From NCBI RefSeq assembly GCF_000002235.5, contig NW_022145563.1:1197904-1261903 (forward strand): a DNA stretch of 64,000 bases, written 5' to 3'. The notes beneath the pieces are model-generated. The model was given only the letters and a program-made list of their open reading frames with translations. It had not been told where the DNA came from and did not search any database. Shown here one piece after another: positions 34,263 to 44,910 of this stretch. Source of the DNA: Strongylocentrotus purpuratus (lineage: Eukaryota; Echinodermata; Echinoidea; Camarodonta; Strongylocentrotidae). Every line of letters starts with the position of its first letter. The first letter of the stretch is position 1. The position numbers and the translations under genes are program-made.

Positions 34263-35334
34263 TAGACCCCATTGAGACAACATGCAATTGAAATCAACAT
34301 GCCACTTAGAAATGCACTGCAGCTGTTAAGGCACAGTTCATTGTTATTCATATTAGATGCATACACACAATGAATGTATGCAACTTATGCAAGGGTCCTC
34401 TGTTCACTACATTATACATTATATGTAAAAGCACATGGATATTGAGTCTGGATTAAACTACCAAAGCAACCACACGTGTTTCTGCAGGCTCCATTTTGTT
34501 TGTCTCTATACTTACATTTATTTAGCTTAATAGTTATTACTTTCCAACCCACAACACAACAGCCGACACTACCCAAATCAGAGGCTAACGAACGAAAGAT
34601 ACTGCTAGTCCACTTTTAGGCAACAGCGTCTCGAAAATCCACTATAAAAGTAGATTCTACGTCTAGCAATGATAGTTTTAAGGTGGTGTTAAGGTGGTAT
34701 ATGCGTACGAAAGTACAATAGTGCCAAGAAAAAAATTACCCGGTAAGAAATTGCTCAATCTCAGGAAACGAAAATGTTAACCGACAATTATTTGCACGTA
34801 TGGGACTGGTCTGCGAACACCATGAAAATTTACCAAGTTTCCCCCAAATTTATTCAGTTAAAAGCATTTTAGATTATCACTAGTAGAGCAACATGAAAGT
34901 AACAAAAATACTTTATTAGCTGGTGTAACTTTGATGAGCGCTTATCCATACAAAAGAGTGTAAATTGTTATCAAATATACAAATTCAAATGCAAAACTTA
35001 CCGTTCACTCTCCGCGGACAGTCGATTTAACTAAAACGTGACGTCACGCGAAGTTAGGCCGAACTATGACGTATTTAAACCTGCCCTCTGAGCGGCCTAA
35101 AGTTAGGCCGAACTATGACGTATTTAAGCCTGGCTTATCTTAAGGCGGCCTTCGAGAATAGCAAAAAAGATAGTCCATGGTTTAAACCAGGTTTAGGCCA
35201 CTGATTTAACTTAGGCCGCTTTCGAGAATACCACCCAAATGTTTTATTCTTCTGTTGTTTGATGAGGACGGGGAGAGACGTGTATTACTAATGGAAAAAA
35301 GGTTCTTGTTTCCCCAGGGTAGTCAGGATACTCC

Positions 35335-35525
35335 TCTTCCTGGCGGGACCTGCAATTGTTAATTTCCTAGCATTAACCCAGTACTCGTTTACCACTTGGG
35401 TGGAGAGTGGCAAAAGTGAATTAATGTCTTGCCAAATGGCGTTAGTGCTGGGCTGGGATTCCAACCATTAACCCTTGGATTGAGACTAATTGAATGAACT
35501 TCTAGACCATGCCACCTCCATGGTT
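35335..35525 (-). mobile_element. tRNA-derived SINE fragment
   Basis: The minus strand reads an A-box-like TGGTCTAGAAG near 35510 and a B-box-like GGTTGGAATCC (35457-35467), followed by GGCAAGACATTAATTCACTT and TTGCCACTCTCCACCC. The latter is shared with the SINE at 46733. The 3' part is missing. Confidence 0.65.
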
Positions 35526-35604
35526 ATCAATATTCATAAACACATCATGGTAAGTATTCAGTCCTGCTACATATTTTGACATTTCTGTCATGGTATGTAT
35601 TGTG

Positions 35605-35740
35605 TCATGGTCTAGCGGTACGTGGCCGGACGGTGATTTAGGTCACATGATTCGCGATTCGAATCCCATCCAAGTAGGAAGACATTAATCTACATTTGCC
35701 ACTCTGCATCGAGGTGTAGTAAATGGATACGTGATTGATA
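35605..35740 (+). mobile_element. tRNA-derived SINE head
   Basis: A box TGGTCTAGCGG (35608-35618) and B box GATTCGAATCC (35656-35666) are followed by AAGACATTAATCTACATTTG. Spacing fits an RNA polymerase III internal promoter. The copy is truncated by the adjoining hairpin. Confidence 0.65.
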
Positions 35741-35744
35741 ATAA

Positions 35745-35907
35745 GCAAATAATTAACGTTGGTGAAGGTGATGGGACAAACTATCACTTCCGAGGCGATC
35801 TGGATGTAGCTATCTTTCCGAAGCGAAGGTGAGGAAAGATATATAAATTCAGATCGCCGAGGAAGTGATAGTTTGCCATCGCCTGAAACAAAAAGGTGAT
35901 TATTTGC
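35745..35907. repeat. long hairpin of about 163 bp
   Basis: GCAAATAATTAACG and ACAAACTATCACTTCC..GCGATCTG on the left pair with CAGATCGCCGAGGAAGTGAT and GGTGATTATTTGC on the right. It is conserved at 51618-51783. It gives a spurious reverse-strand open frame. Confidence 0.7.
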
Positions 35908-36113
35908 TTTATATTCCATATCGGAAACCTTTCACTTCTTCCGTCATTTTAGAGCAACAAGTCATCAATTAACAGCTAGCAAACGGTATACGAAACGTAC
36001 AGTGCATGCAGCATGGTGGTGTGACCATAGTTCGGGCGTACCCAAAGTTTGCGTACTAAAACACTAAAAGCGCTTAAAGAGGAGAGCAATACGCAACGTA
36101 TACGATTAAAGTG

Positions 36114-36153
36114 CGTTGCACTGTGTGGATAGTACTATCTACACAGTGCAACG
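36114..36153. repeat. 40-bp palindrome
   Basis: CGTTGCACTGTGTGGATAGT is followed directly by its inverted copy with one mismatch. In the third unit (51996-52038) three bases are inserted at the centre. Confidence 0.8.
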
Positions 36154-36513
36154 AACTTTTCTTCTCCCATCAATGATGGGCGAACCATCTTTCATCACGT
36201 GATTTACTTTTGACAAATCGTAGAGCAAGATTCTTAGTATGTGGAATATAAATGCGCAATATAATGGCAGCTTTTAATGAAATAGTCATTATCATTTGTA
36301 ATTAATGTTAAGAATTTAATACAATGGGTGATGAAATTTTTTTGTCAACTCTTATGAAAATGGAAGACCGGAGGGTTATAATTGTGAATGATCTGCCATT
36401 TCGCTGTATTAATTGGCAATTAGGAGTAAAGATTGGAATATCTGAAGCCAAAACATAATCTGGAACAACATATACGTCATAGATAGTACACAATAAGAAA
36501 TAAGGTTGCGATT

Positions 36514-37235
36514 GTGTATGGTGAATGGTGTTTCAATGGTGGTGTATGATAGTGAATGGTGTTTCTATGATAGAGTCTGTATGGTGAATGGTGTTTCAAT
36601 GGTGGAATTGTATGGTCAATGGTGTTTCAATGGTAGAGTCTGTATGGTGAATGGTGTTTCAATGGTGGAATTGTATGCTCGATGGTGTTTCAATGGTGGC
36701 GTCTGTATGGTCAATGATGTTCCAATGGTGGAATTGTATAGTGAATGGTGTTTCAATGGTAGAATCTGTATGGTGAATGGTGTTTCAATGGTGGAATTGT
36801 ATGGTAAATGGTTCTTCAATGGTGGAATTGTATGGTCAATGGTGTTTCAATGGTGGCGTCTGTATGGTCAATGGTGTTTCAATGGTGGAATTGTATAGTG
36901 AATAGTGTTTCAATGGTAGAGTCTGTATGGCGAATAGTGTTTCAATGGTGGAATTGTATGGTCAATGGTTCTTCAATAGTGGAATTGTATGGTCAATGGT
37001 GTTTCAATGGTAGAGTCTGTATGGTGAATGGTGTTTCAATGGTGGAATTGTATGGTCAATGGTGTTTCAATGGTGGAATTGTATGGTCAATGGTGTTTCA
37101 ATGGTGGCGTCTGTATGATCAATGGTGTTTCAATGGTGGAATTGTATGGTGAATGGTGTTTCAATGGTGGCGTCTTTATGGTAAATGGTGTTTCAATGGT
37201 GGAATTGTATGGTCAATGGTGTTTCACTGGTAGTG
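36514..37235. repeat. minisatellite of alternating 31/32-bp units
   Basis: Units of the form ATGGTGTTTCAATGGTGGAA + TTGTATGGTCA alternate with TCTGTATGGTGA variants. A pair measures 63 bp, a multiple of three, which keeps frames open and creates false proteins such as repeated MVNGVSMVELYG. Counterpart at 52920-53715. Confidence 0.85.
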
Positions 37236-37539
37236 ACTTTGAGAAAACTAGGTGTCCCTTATACTTTGAACTACAATTTTCTCTGTGATTTCGCTTTATT
37301 TTTCGCGAATTTTTCTTCATGATCAACGTATCAAAGCTGACAAACTGCAAGGAATAATACCCTAGTCCTCAGGAATAATGATGGATCTTTAGTTTTTTCT
37401 TCAATTTGGAGTAATTTTGGATCTGATATGTGTCTCTTTACCGTGAGTAACTGCTGTTTTGTGCCTGTGGTCCCACTCATATGACTCTGTGATGTACATT
37501 ATTATACATTTGCTTACATGAACAGCCTGTTATTGTTAA

Positions 37540-37669
37540 TTAAAGCAGTTTATAAATCATTATATTTTATTACAAAAATTGAAATATTACAGTATAAGGG
37601 GCACACCTTTAGAACTTTTATCAAGTTATTTATCTGATCGTAAACAATTAACAATTATTAATGAAGCTG
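37540..37669 (+). pseudogene. LINE reverse-transcriptase fragment
   Basis: A plus-strand frame reads HYILLQKLKYYSIRGTPL followed by ELLSSYLSDRKQ and INEAA. This matches the conserved segment after the LSKAFDTINHDIL motif of CR1/Jockey-type reverse transcriptases (KLxxYGIRGxxLxxxxSYLxxRxQ). It is cut off on the right by the foldback element starting at 37670. It is only about 40 codons long. Confidence 0.7.
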
Positions 37670-38641
37670 CCCTTACAAAAAAAATGTTCAATGGTATACC
37701 AAATTACCAATGGTATGCCATTCGGAAGTACCACTGAAAATACCTTACGGATACCATTCACAAACACCATTTAGATACCATTCGGATACCATTGAGATTA
37801 CGTTTGTACCATTCACATACCATTCACCAATGGCCTTTCATTGACATATCAACCACCACCCACCATTGGCCTACCATTCACCACCCACCATTGGCCTACC
37901 ATTCACTATCCACCATTGGCCTACCATTCACCATCCATCCACCATTGACCTACCATTCACCATCCACCATTGGCCTACCATTCACCATTCACCATTGGCC
38001 TACCATTCACCATCCACCATTTGCCTACCATTCACCATTCATCATTGGCCTACCATTCAACATCCACCATTGGCCTACCATTCACCATCCACCATTGGCC
38101 TACCATTCAACATCCACCATTGGCCTACCATTCACCATTCACCATTGGTTCACCATTCACCATTGGCCTACCATTCACCATTCACCATTGGCCTACCATT
38201 CACCATTCACCATTGGTTCAACATCCACCATTGGCCTACCATTCACCATTCATCATTGGCCTACCATTCACCATCCACCATTGGCCTACCATTCACCATT
38301 CACCATTGGTTCACCATCCACCATTGGCCTACCATTCCAATGGTGAATGATAGATTGATGTTACAAAATTTGCATATTTCATATTCAAATTTCAATAGTG
38401 TAAATAGTACCATTCATCTACCATTGGTGATTATGCAAATGAGCGTCCAAAAAATTATTATTAGGTTGAATGGTATTTCACTGGTAGATGAATGGTGCGC
38501 AATGGTACGTTGCGAGCGTAATCTCAATGGTATCCCAATGGTATTTAAATGGTGTTTGTGAATGGTATCCGTATGGTATTTTCTGTGGTACTTCCGAATG
38601 GTATACCATTGGTATACCATTGAACTTTTTTTTTGTAAGGG
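37670..38641. mobile_element. ACCATT foldback element (972 bp)
   Basis: CCCTTACAAAAAAAATGTTC at the left is mirrored by GAACTTTTTTTTTGTAAGGG at the right. The inverted arms of roughly 150 bp are built from ACCATT words (ATACCATTCGGAAGTACCAC and so on). The centre is a minisatellite of CCATTGGCCTACCATTCACC units (about 37862-38335). The third unit holds the same element at 54150-55041, shorter because it has fewer core units. The family is unassigned. Confidence 0.8.
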
Positions 38642-39109
38642 TGCACCCGCAAGCCTACTGTATAAATATTAGATTTGTAAAGATAATCACCGGCGTGACT
38701 AATGATATTGTGTACACTACCATAACTGTAAATTAATCTTGCATTAAGTTTCATTTTGATTCATCATGTTTTTGAAAATTGTTATTGTAAAATCCTGTTC
38801 GCATTCCACCATAGCTTTGCGGTTGAATTCTTTAATAATACAATTATACTTTTACACCGCATAATACTGGAACGTGTCTGTTAATATGATACTAACAAAA
38901 GCTAATTCTTCTATTATGAAAGAAATATTCGATTTGTAAAGATAATCTCTGACGTGACTAATAATATCGTGTACACTGCCATAACTGTGAATTAATCCTG
39001 CATCAAGTTTAATTTTGATTCATCATTTTTGTTGACATTCGTTATCGATAATCTTAACGGTGAGCTGTATCTCCAGGCACTTTGTGGTGCTTGAGTCACT
39101 AAACTTATA

Positions 39110-39372
39110 GGCCCGAATTCACAAAGGAGGTTTGTCGACAAACCTTGGTTTTCGTACGTCATATGACGCGTTTTACGCGTTTTTTACAAACCTGGTTTGT
39201 AAAGAACAAAAGGAAGTTTGGCGAAACAAAAGGAGGTTTGAGCTCAAACCTTGGTCTGAGCTCAAACCTTGCTTTGTGAATTCGGGCCATTTTGAATATA
39301 AGACTTTGGTGACAATTATGTGTGGCACGAAAACCAAGGTTTGTCGACAAACCTCCTTTGTGAATTCGGGCC
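39110..39372. mobile_element. MITE with GGCCCGAATTCACAAAG ends
   Basis: GGCCCGAATTCACAAAGGAG at the left is mirrored by CTCCTTTGTGAATTCGGGCC at the right, with further inverted GGTTTGTCGACAAACC and an internal partial copy. ATA occurs on both sides as a possible 3-bp duplication. It is conserved at 55510-55771. Confidence 0.8.
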
Positions 39373-39614
39373 ATAATGTTTTTTAAGTTATATTTACATT
39401 TAATTCAATATTAACGCGAGTTAATGTGAAACCATGCGATCCGATCTGGAACAGCATGTTCGTCGTTATTCTGGCTTTCTTTCCAAGACTAATATAGTAA
39501 CGAAACATGCCTACAAAATGAAAGCTCACAACATTTTCACGAGATCGTCACATGATCAAAGTCATTTTACCAAAAGAATATTTAGTAGAGTGAAACTTGA
39601 TGGCAATTCATCAA

Positions 39615-39780
39615 CTTGTCTCAGTTCAGTTTAGTTCAGTTTATTTATTTTTGCACGGCACCAACTTCAGCCAAAGGCTTTTCTTCTGCAGGTCCGTGCA
39701 CATAAAAAATACATATGTACAAGTATAGGATAACACATATTATAAGTTATAATATGTGTTATCCTATATATTAACAAACA
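39615..39780 (-). mobile_element. possible LINE 3' end plus 46-bp palindrome
   Basis: On the minus strand, a segment reading AGCCTTTGGCTGAAGTTGG ends in GCAAAAATAAATAAACTGAA, like the short 3' ends of some CR1/L2-type LINEs. Next to it, 39724-39769 is a near-perfect palindrome (TATAGGATAACACATATTAT). Both are conserved at 56013-56170. Confidence 0.35.
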
Positions 39781-41680
39781 AACAAACAAGAACATAAGTA
39801 TAAAAAAGAAAAATGAAAATGTGCAAAAACCAAGATACTACCACCACCCCCCACCCCCGTGGGCAATTATTCTTTCCAAACAGCGTTTAATTTAACTTTT
39901 ATAGTTATATATTTAAGCGTACGAAATATAAATACGATCTATTATTTTAGATACAACTCAAACAGTAAAATTGCACTTTATAATATTAATATTTATACCA
40001 CCCTCGATTTAAACACAGAGAAAAACAAATTTTACGTTCATAGGTAGCTGATTCCAAGATTTAATGCCTCTATATAACATAAGCTCATTATCAATTATCA
40101 ATCATCAACAATTTTCCCCCAAAAACGTTAAATAAAATTAAATTCATGCACACGACATGGTTAGATGTAAAATTATGTTAGGCTTGATACTGACTATTTC
40201 TAACTGCTTTTATCATGCGAAAAATGAAATGCTAGCCCCGAAAAAGTTGGTTACTCGACCGTGGTAGATGAATATTAATCATTTATAACATCACGTGCCT
40301 AAATAATATGAACTGCCGATTGGTAGATTTTTACGCTAAGCCACTCCCATGTTTAACACCTGCCCTGGCCGCTCTGACTCTTCCCCCCAAACTAACTTGA
40401 TCGAGCCTTTTAGAATAGAGAGTCCTTCAGGCCCCGCCTACATTTTTAGTGAATACAAATTCACCATTCTTTTAGCAAAGTCCCATAGGCCAATCTTTCT
40501 GCGTATCAAGAGCTGTCTGACTTTTAACGGTCTTTGGTGATAATTTTCTACATTCGTCACGAGTACAACTGTGAGTAGATTTATTTCAATTTTTTTTTAA
40601 TATCTAGTAATTAAAAACAAATATTTTGTTGCACAGAATCTTGCTCTTTTGTCAACTCCTTGTATTATACGAAATTCCTATAGGCAACTTTCGAAAAGGT
40701 ATCCTCAATGAAGCTTCGTACATATTTGTATATGTAGTATATGCAGTATCTGCTGTGATTTTTAGGAATCAAACAAAACTCTAAACTTATAATTCTGATT
40801 TGCATCTTGCATTTATCAAACGTTGCAAAGAGAGCGCATTCGATAGCATCCGTGTATAATAATTGTAAACCTGTCTCGTCAACATTTCCTGACAAGCTCT
40901 TAAATGACATTGAATTCTTCTCCCAAAAAGGATATTAAAGGTAAAACAAAGTTTTGGGAAATTTTGAAAATTGGCTGGATAGTGATTCTTTACAATTTTG
41001 ATATATCTAGATGCCCCTGTGGATGAATTATAAGCACTAAAAAATTTAGCCCCTCAAACACTTCCTCTTTCGAGATAAATTAAATATAAACAAATTACCG
41101 GTGCTCCCGGTAAATATTGATAAATTTCAAATACGGCCATACAATAGTAGTTACGACCATAAAAATCCCAGAATATGTAGTTGTGATGTATAATTTCCAA
41201 ACGGGATTAGCCAATCGGTCGATTTTATTCAAGAAACATTGGTTTCATAGCTAAATTAATAAATTGACCTTGAGAGGGAGCTATACATCATAAAGAGTTT
41301 ATTATTTACAATTTCATAACTTTAGACTCGATTTTAGACCCGCGACAACGATCATTATTGTAGGATCGCATATGCTTCTAATATGTTCATTTGAACCAAA
41401 TTCATGACCCCATACCAAAACTTTGTATTACCTTTAAGAAATGAATAAAATTAATGTCATTAACACAAGAATAAAGATTAGTTTGTGTCCTTTGATTTAC
41501 GAGAGCCACAGTGGCTATATCAAATAAAATAAATTGTGTAGGAACCCAAAGGAGAATGTCAGCATGTACATGATATTTAACCAATGTTCACAGATTTTCT
41601 GATATTGCATATCATAGAATTAATGTTTAATGTTTGTTGCATTACTTGAATATGCAATAAATGAAGAGGTGCATAATATC
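39781..41680. other. noncoding DNA upstream of gene copy 2
   Basis: This stretch is conserved almost unchanged at 56180-58090 as part of the segmental duplication. Open frames of 60-80 codons on both strands have no recognisable motifs. No transposon ends were recognised. Confidence 0.5.
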
Positions 41681-41686
41681 TCCCTT

Positions 41687-41975
41687 TTTCACGAAGTGAC
41701 GGTAATGAGGAAAATCGCATATAATTTCAGTTTTTTTTTTCTTGAAGCATTTTTGGACATCATTCACTAACATCTTAAACCTCACAAAATTTCGAACCAC
41801 AATAATATCGAATTATATCACTATGACAATGACGTAAACAAGAAAATACCTAGTAAAGAATTTCCTGTTTTCACGAAGTGACGGCTAAGTTCCGCGCTGC
41901 GCTTTCAGCCGGCCGTCACTTCGTGAAATTCTCGTCCGCTCTTTTTCTGCTTTTATTTGTTTCACGAAGTGACGG
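41687..41975. promoter_or_regulatory. four copies of TTTCACGAAGTGACGG upstream of gene copy 2
   Basis: Direct copies lie at 41687-41702, 41869-41884 and 41960-41975, and an inverted copy at 41913-41928. The word contains the dyad TCAC-GAA-GTGA. The second and third copies form a hairpin with a loop of about 28 bp. They sit 600-900 bp upstream of the first identified exon and could be factor-binding sites. They could also be a decayed repeat, because no function is shown by the sequence. Confidence 0.4.
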
Positions 41976-42244
41976 TAGTGAAAATTCCGCAATTTGGAAC
42001 AGTGACAGTTCCAAATCAGTTCCACAGTTGATTACCCTCGGTTGATTCTTTTGTTCGGATTATTTGCCGGGAAGAGATAGAAGTGAACGGTCTCACGCTT
42101 ATCGACGTTGTTGATTATTCTTATTTGTTCATCGTCACTACGATGCTCTTTGAATAAAAAAAAAGCTTTTATTGTTAGGCTTCCTAAAAAGAAATTTCAA
42201 TTGTTGTTAAGAAATTTTTGGTTGCACTCTGTAGATTATGATGA

Positions 42245-42285
42245 TGCATGTTTGATCTTGTTCTCAATAACAAGATCAAACACAT
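42245..42285. repeat. short hairpin upstream of gene copy 2
   Basis: GTTTGATCTTGTT and AACAAGATCAAAC form an inverted repeat with a short loop. It is conserved near 58655-58685. Confidence 0.6.
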
Positions 42286-42304
42286 AATAAAAATCTACTG
42301 GATG

Positions 42305-42440
42305 CAGGCGCGTACGCAGGGGAACGGGGTCGGGTTTGGGGGTTAAATCCCCCTTCATTTTTTTGTATGTGTGTATTTTGGAGCAGACCCCCCCCCCCCC
42401 CCCCCCTTTGTGTGTTTTTTTTTTTTTTTTTTTTTTAATA
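42305..42440. mobile_element. truncated hAT-like end with C and T runs
   Basis: CAGGCGCGTACGCAGGGGAA matches the left terminus of the hAT-like MITEs. C and T homopolymers follow, but no right terminus was found. The third unit keeps the terminus (from about 58709) but has lost about 80 bp of the homopolymer part. Confidence 0.5.
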
Positions 42441-42591
42441 CAAAATAAATGGAGAAAAAAAAATATGCCAATGGCTTACCAAAAAAAGCCATTCACAGTT
42501 GTTACTTAAAGAAGTTAAGGTTGAGAAATGCTAATATTTTTTACTGTTTGTTTCTACATTTTTATCGAAACGTTTACCTCTATTTCCTCAG

Positions 42592-42616
42592 AAAGCTAGC
42601 TGGAGTCGACATTTTG
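42592..42616 (+). other. noncoding 5' exon of gene copy 2
   Basis: Bounded by TATTTCCTCAG and GTAAGTTCTG, 25 nt long. The following intron is only 93 bp (42617-42709) and still contains the left end of a mariner-type MITE (GGGTGTCGCAAAAATTGG). Confidence 0.55.
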
Positions 42617-42798
42617 GTAAGTTCTGTTGATTATAGGGTGTCGCAAAAATTGGAAACCCGAAAACGAAGGGATATCTTGATTGCATATTGTGTACGTTTT
42701 CTTTTACAGATTTCTGTTTCTAGTAATTGCTGCTGAGTTTTGAGAACTGCATCCTCTGCTTCACAATCAAACTAACCGCGTAACCTGCGAAAACGAAA

Positions 42799-43203
42799 AT
42801 GGGCGGCGGCGGAATATCTGGACTTGAGACATGGTACCCAAAGGACGAAGGCGACATTAGGTGTTCGAAATGTGACGTGATACTATTGTGTGAGTTGGTG
42901 GCACACATGGGGCAGCACACGTACGCATTTATGAAGCAGGCTTTGGGAACAGAAACCGTCACCGTTAGTGGTAAAGTTACAGCTACAGGCGAAGCTGAGG
43001 TTGGGGGATCAGTATCAGTCGTAAAGGGCGATTGGCTCATCACTTACCTCCGTAAAAGCGGATACAAGCACATGTGCACCGATTGTTTCAGGAAAGCCTT
43101 TCCAAAAGATTTCGCGGGTATTCTCCTGTCATCTGTTGGAAAGGCCAAAGTGATTAATTCGCAGTACGAATGGATTAAAATGAGCTACGGAACGACGCAG
43201 TGA
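42799..43203 (+). CDS. small four-cysteine protein, gene copy 2 (134 aa)
   Basis: The start is the ATG in GAAAATGGG context, 90 nt after the CTTTTACAG acceptor at 42709. The protein begins MGGGGIS. Gly2 is kept, but residue 6 is Ile rather than Ser, so the myristoylation signal is weaker than in copy 1. CxxC pairs are C22/C25 (CSKC) and C93/C96 (CTDC), with C31 also shared. The central residues 50-77 (TVTVSGKVTATGEAEVGGS) look like a beta-rich or flexible linker and are shorter than in copy 1. The C-terminal WLITYL, FAGILLSSVGKAKVINSQ and YEWIKMSYG are conserved. No membrane segment or signal peptide is visible. Soluble and probably cytoplasmic is an inference. Family and function are unknown. 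Confidence 0.75.
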   Translation: MGGGGISGLETWYPKDEGDIRCSKCDVILLCELVAHMGQHTYAFMKQALGTETVTVSGKVTATGEAEVGGSVSVVKGDWLITYLRKSGYKHMCTDCFRKAFPKDFAGILLSSVGKAKVINSQYEWIKMSYGTTQ

Positions 43204-43569
43204 TTCCTGAATTCGTATATCTATCATGTTGTACGTAGGCATACATCCTTCTTTATTTCCGAATCAAGTTGGTATACATTTTAAGGTAAAACGTTTTCAT
43301 GTAAAGAAAACAATTGCTGTTATCATGTGGGTTCATGTTTAATATGGATAATGCAATGACAACGTGGTGGCTATTTTACAGCACACAACGAAAACAAACA
43401 TTCTTTCCCCCTAGGAGACCATTTAAATCCACAAGTGAATTACTTGATCATCACAATTGTCTTTGGAATGGGGTAGTTTTTTGGTGTTCAGAGTTATAAA
43501 ATGGACATGCAAGAATACAGCGTTTTTCTAATTATGTTATGCAGTGGGTTTTCGTTGTGGTAGATATTA

Positions 43570-44910
43570 GGTAAGATAAGCAAGTACCGGTGGTTCCTTT
43601 CAATTATCTTAATCCTTTATCTTCTGATTTGAAGGTTTTTGTATTAATGCAACATAACATTTATAATCTTAAGCTTGTTCTATCCGAGTTGGTTCTAGCG
43701 AAAGAAGTAAACGTTTTATGTAGCATTGTAAATATCGCATGATACCTGATTTATGTTATCCAAAAACTGCGTTTATTTCCATACCCTGCACGAAAACATG
43801 AACACATTGCCATTCTTGGCGCATCTTTAGACTCTGCTGACTGGTCGTGTGTTTACGATAATAATGACGTAAATTTATCTTTTAATAATTTCCTTAACAT
43901 ATTTCATGATCAATTAGATATTCACATTCCTAAATTTAAAGACAAATTTAGGAATGTGAATATCTTTAAGAATGTTTTTAATTTTTTATCGAGAATGGCA
44001 AGATGCCGGTTTATTGAAAATTCATAATTTGATTACAAATGGTATTTGGAATGATTCTTCTTTACTTAATTAAAGTGGACGCATAACAGTTCCTATCTTA
44101 TTTTAAATATACAAAATTAAAGAAAGCACTTCCGCAGTGTTGGTTAGATAGATTAAGTGATGTCAATGATTTTGAATATGAATGTGATATTTCGAATCTT
44201 AAAGAAAAAGAAACAGGGGATAGAGTAAATTTGTTTGTTTTGAAAGTGAAAGATTACTATCGTTCGTTAATACGGAAGAAGTCTAGAGAACCAATTGTCA
44301 TTTATTTTTGGAATTCCTTTCTAGATTTAGGTGATGAATTTGTTTGGAAGGATGTATTTTCATTTAAATTAAAGCAAATTCGTAATAACAAAGTTAAACA
44401 GTTTAATTTCAAGATGATTCACAGGTGAATATTAATATATGCAACACTTGTGGACAAAGTGATTTACTTCATGTTATATTGCAAGGATGTAATTTTGTTT
44501 TGGAAAATGATATGTAGTTTGATATTTAACCTATTTCAAGTAGAAATACAAATAAACTAAAAAGATGTCAGTTGTAGGTAAGGACATAGGACACAAAAAA
44601 TATAGCCTACTCTTCTGAATATTATTTTCAATTATGCGCAATACGCAATTTATAAATATTACGTTAAAAGGATTGTCAATGGTTCTGTTATTTAACCAGT
44701 ACATGCTTCTTCTTTTTTTAATACAAGTCGTTGCTAAGATTGTTTTTAAGGTATGAATGTGTTAGCAAAGAAAATAATACTAAGCTGGAAGAATTGTTGA
44801 ATATACTTCAATTTTTAGCCAATTTAATTTTTCACTCAATCACTGAGTAATTAATGTAAATGCTTATGTATTGAAATTATGGAAATAAAGACCATGCTTG
44901 AGGATTCATA
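43570..44910 (+). mobile_element. degenerate LINE remnants downstream of gene copy 2
   Basis: Two types of LINE text are mixed. One is a broken frame around 43830-43960 (DWSCVYDNNDVNLSFNNFLN) resembling the endonuclease/RT linker of CR1/Jockey-type LINEs. The other is the WKDVFSFKLKQIRNNKVKQF segment (44340-44420), shared with copy 1. A hairpin of TAAATTTAGGAATGTGAAT type lies at 43918-43965. An AATAAA signal near 44884 closes the unit. Confidence 0.55.

Larger units (their letters stand above)
26566..34599. mobile_element. 8-kb foldback (TU-like) element
   Basis: Its termini are the same inverted ends as the 98-bp palindrome: CTGTCTCTTTCGTTCG at 26566 and CGAACGAAAGA at 34599. Inward, modules occur in mirror order: outer satellite (26600-27577 against 33050-34262), a unique block (28228-28366 against 32830-32950), inner satellite (about 28720-29670 against 31745-32130), then a pyrimidine/purine-rich centre. 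Foldback elements with tandem-repeat outer domains and distinct inner domains are known as TU elements in sea urchins and FB elements in Drosophila. No transposase was found, and several hAT-type ends have inserted inside. Confidence 0.8.
17635..35236. mobile_element. outer PIF/Harbinger element, 17.6 kb including later insertions
   Basis: The left end GGGTGGTATTCTCGAAAG follows TTTA. The right end CTTTCGAGAATACCACCC is followed by AAATG. Subterminal AGGCCTAACTTA-type repeats lie at both ends. The third unit carries the uninterrupted sequence CTCTTTATGTTTTATTC at about 51105-51120, which shows precisely where the element entered. The target fits the TTA/TAA preference of Harbingers, but the right copy reads AAA, so the duplication is imperfect. 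The element's own body is 17635-19891 plus 24980-35236. The middle is a second Harbinger (19892-24979), and the right part contains an 8-kb foldback element. Confidence 0.8.

Noticed and set aside
35638..35919. 93-codon minus-strand frame, with a 94-codon twin at 51511-51795
   Set aside because: It is antisense to a SINE head and a long hairpin. Its conservation follows from the segmental duplication.
36506..37288. Repetitive proteins of MVNGVSMVELYG type
   Set aside because: They arise from the 31/32-bp minisatellite, whose 63-bp dimer keeps frames open. The same array is open in several overlapping frames.
37792..38561. Histidine/threonine-rich repeat proteins (HHWPTIH type), and the 300-codon frame at 54059-54961
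   Set aside because: They are read from the ACCATT minisatellite of a foldback element. The latter frame is fused to a LINE fragment by the insertion.
39434..39634. 66-codon frame, identical at 55833-56033
   Set aside because: Identity is explained by the segmental duplication. There is no motif, and the frame ends in a possible LINE tail.
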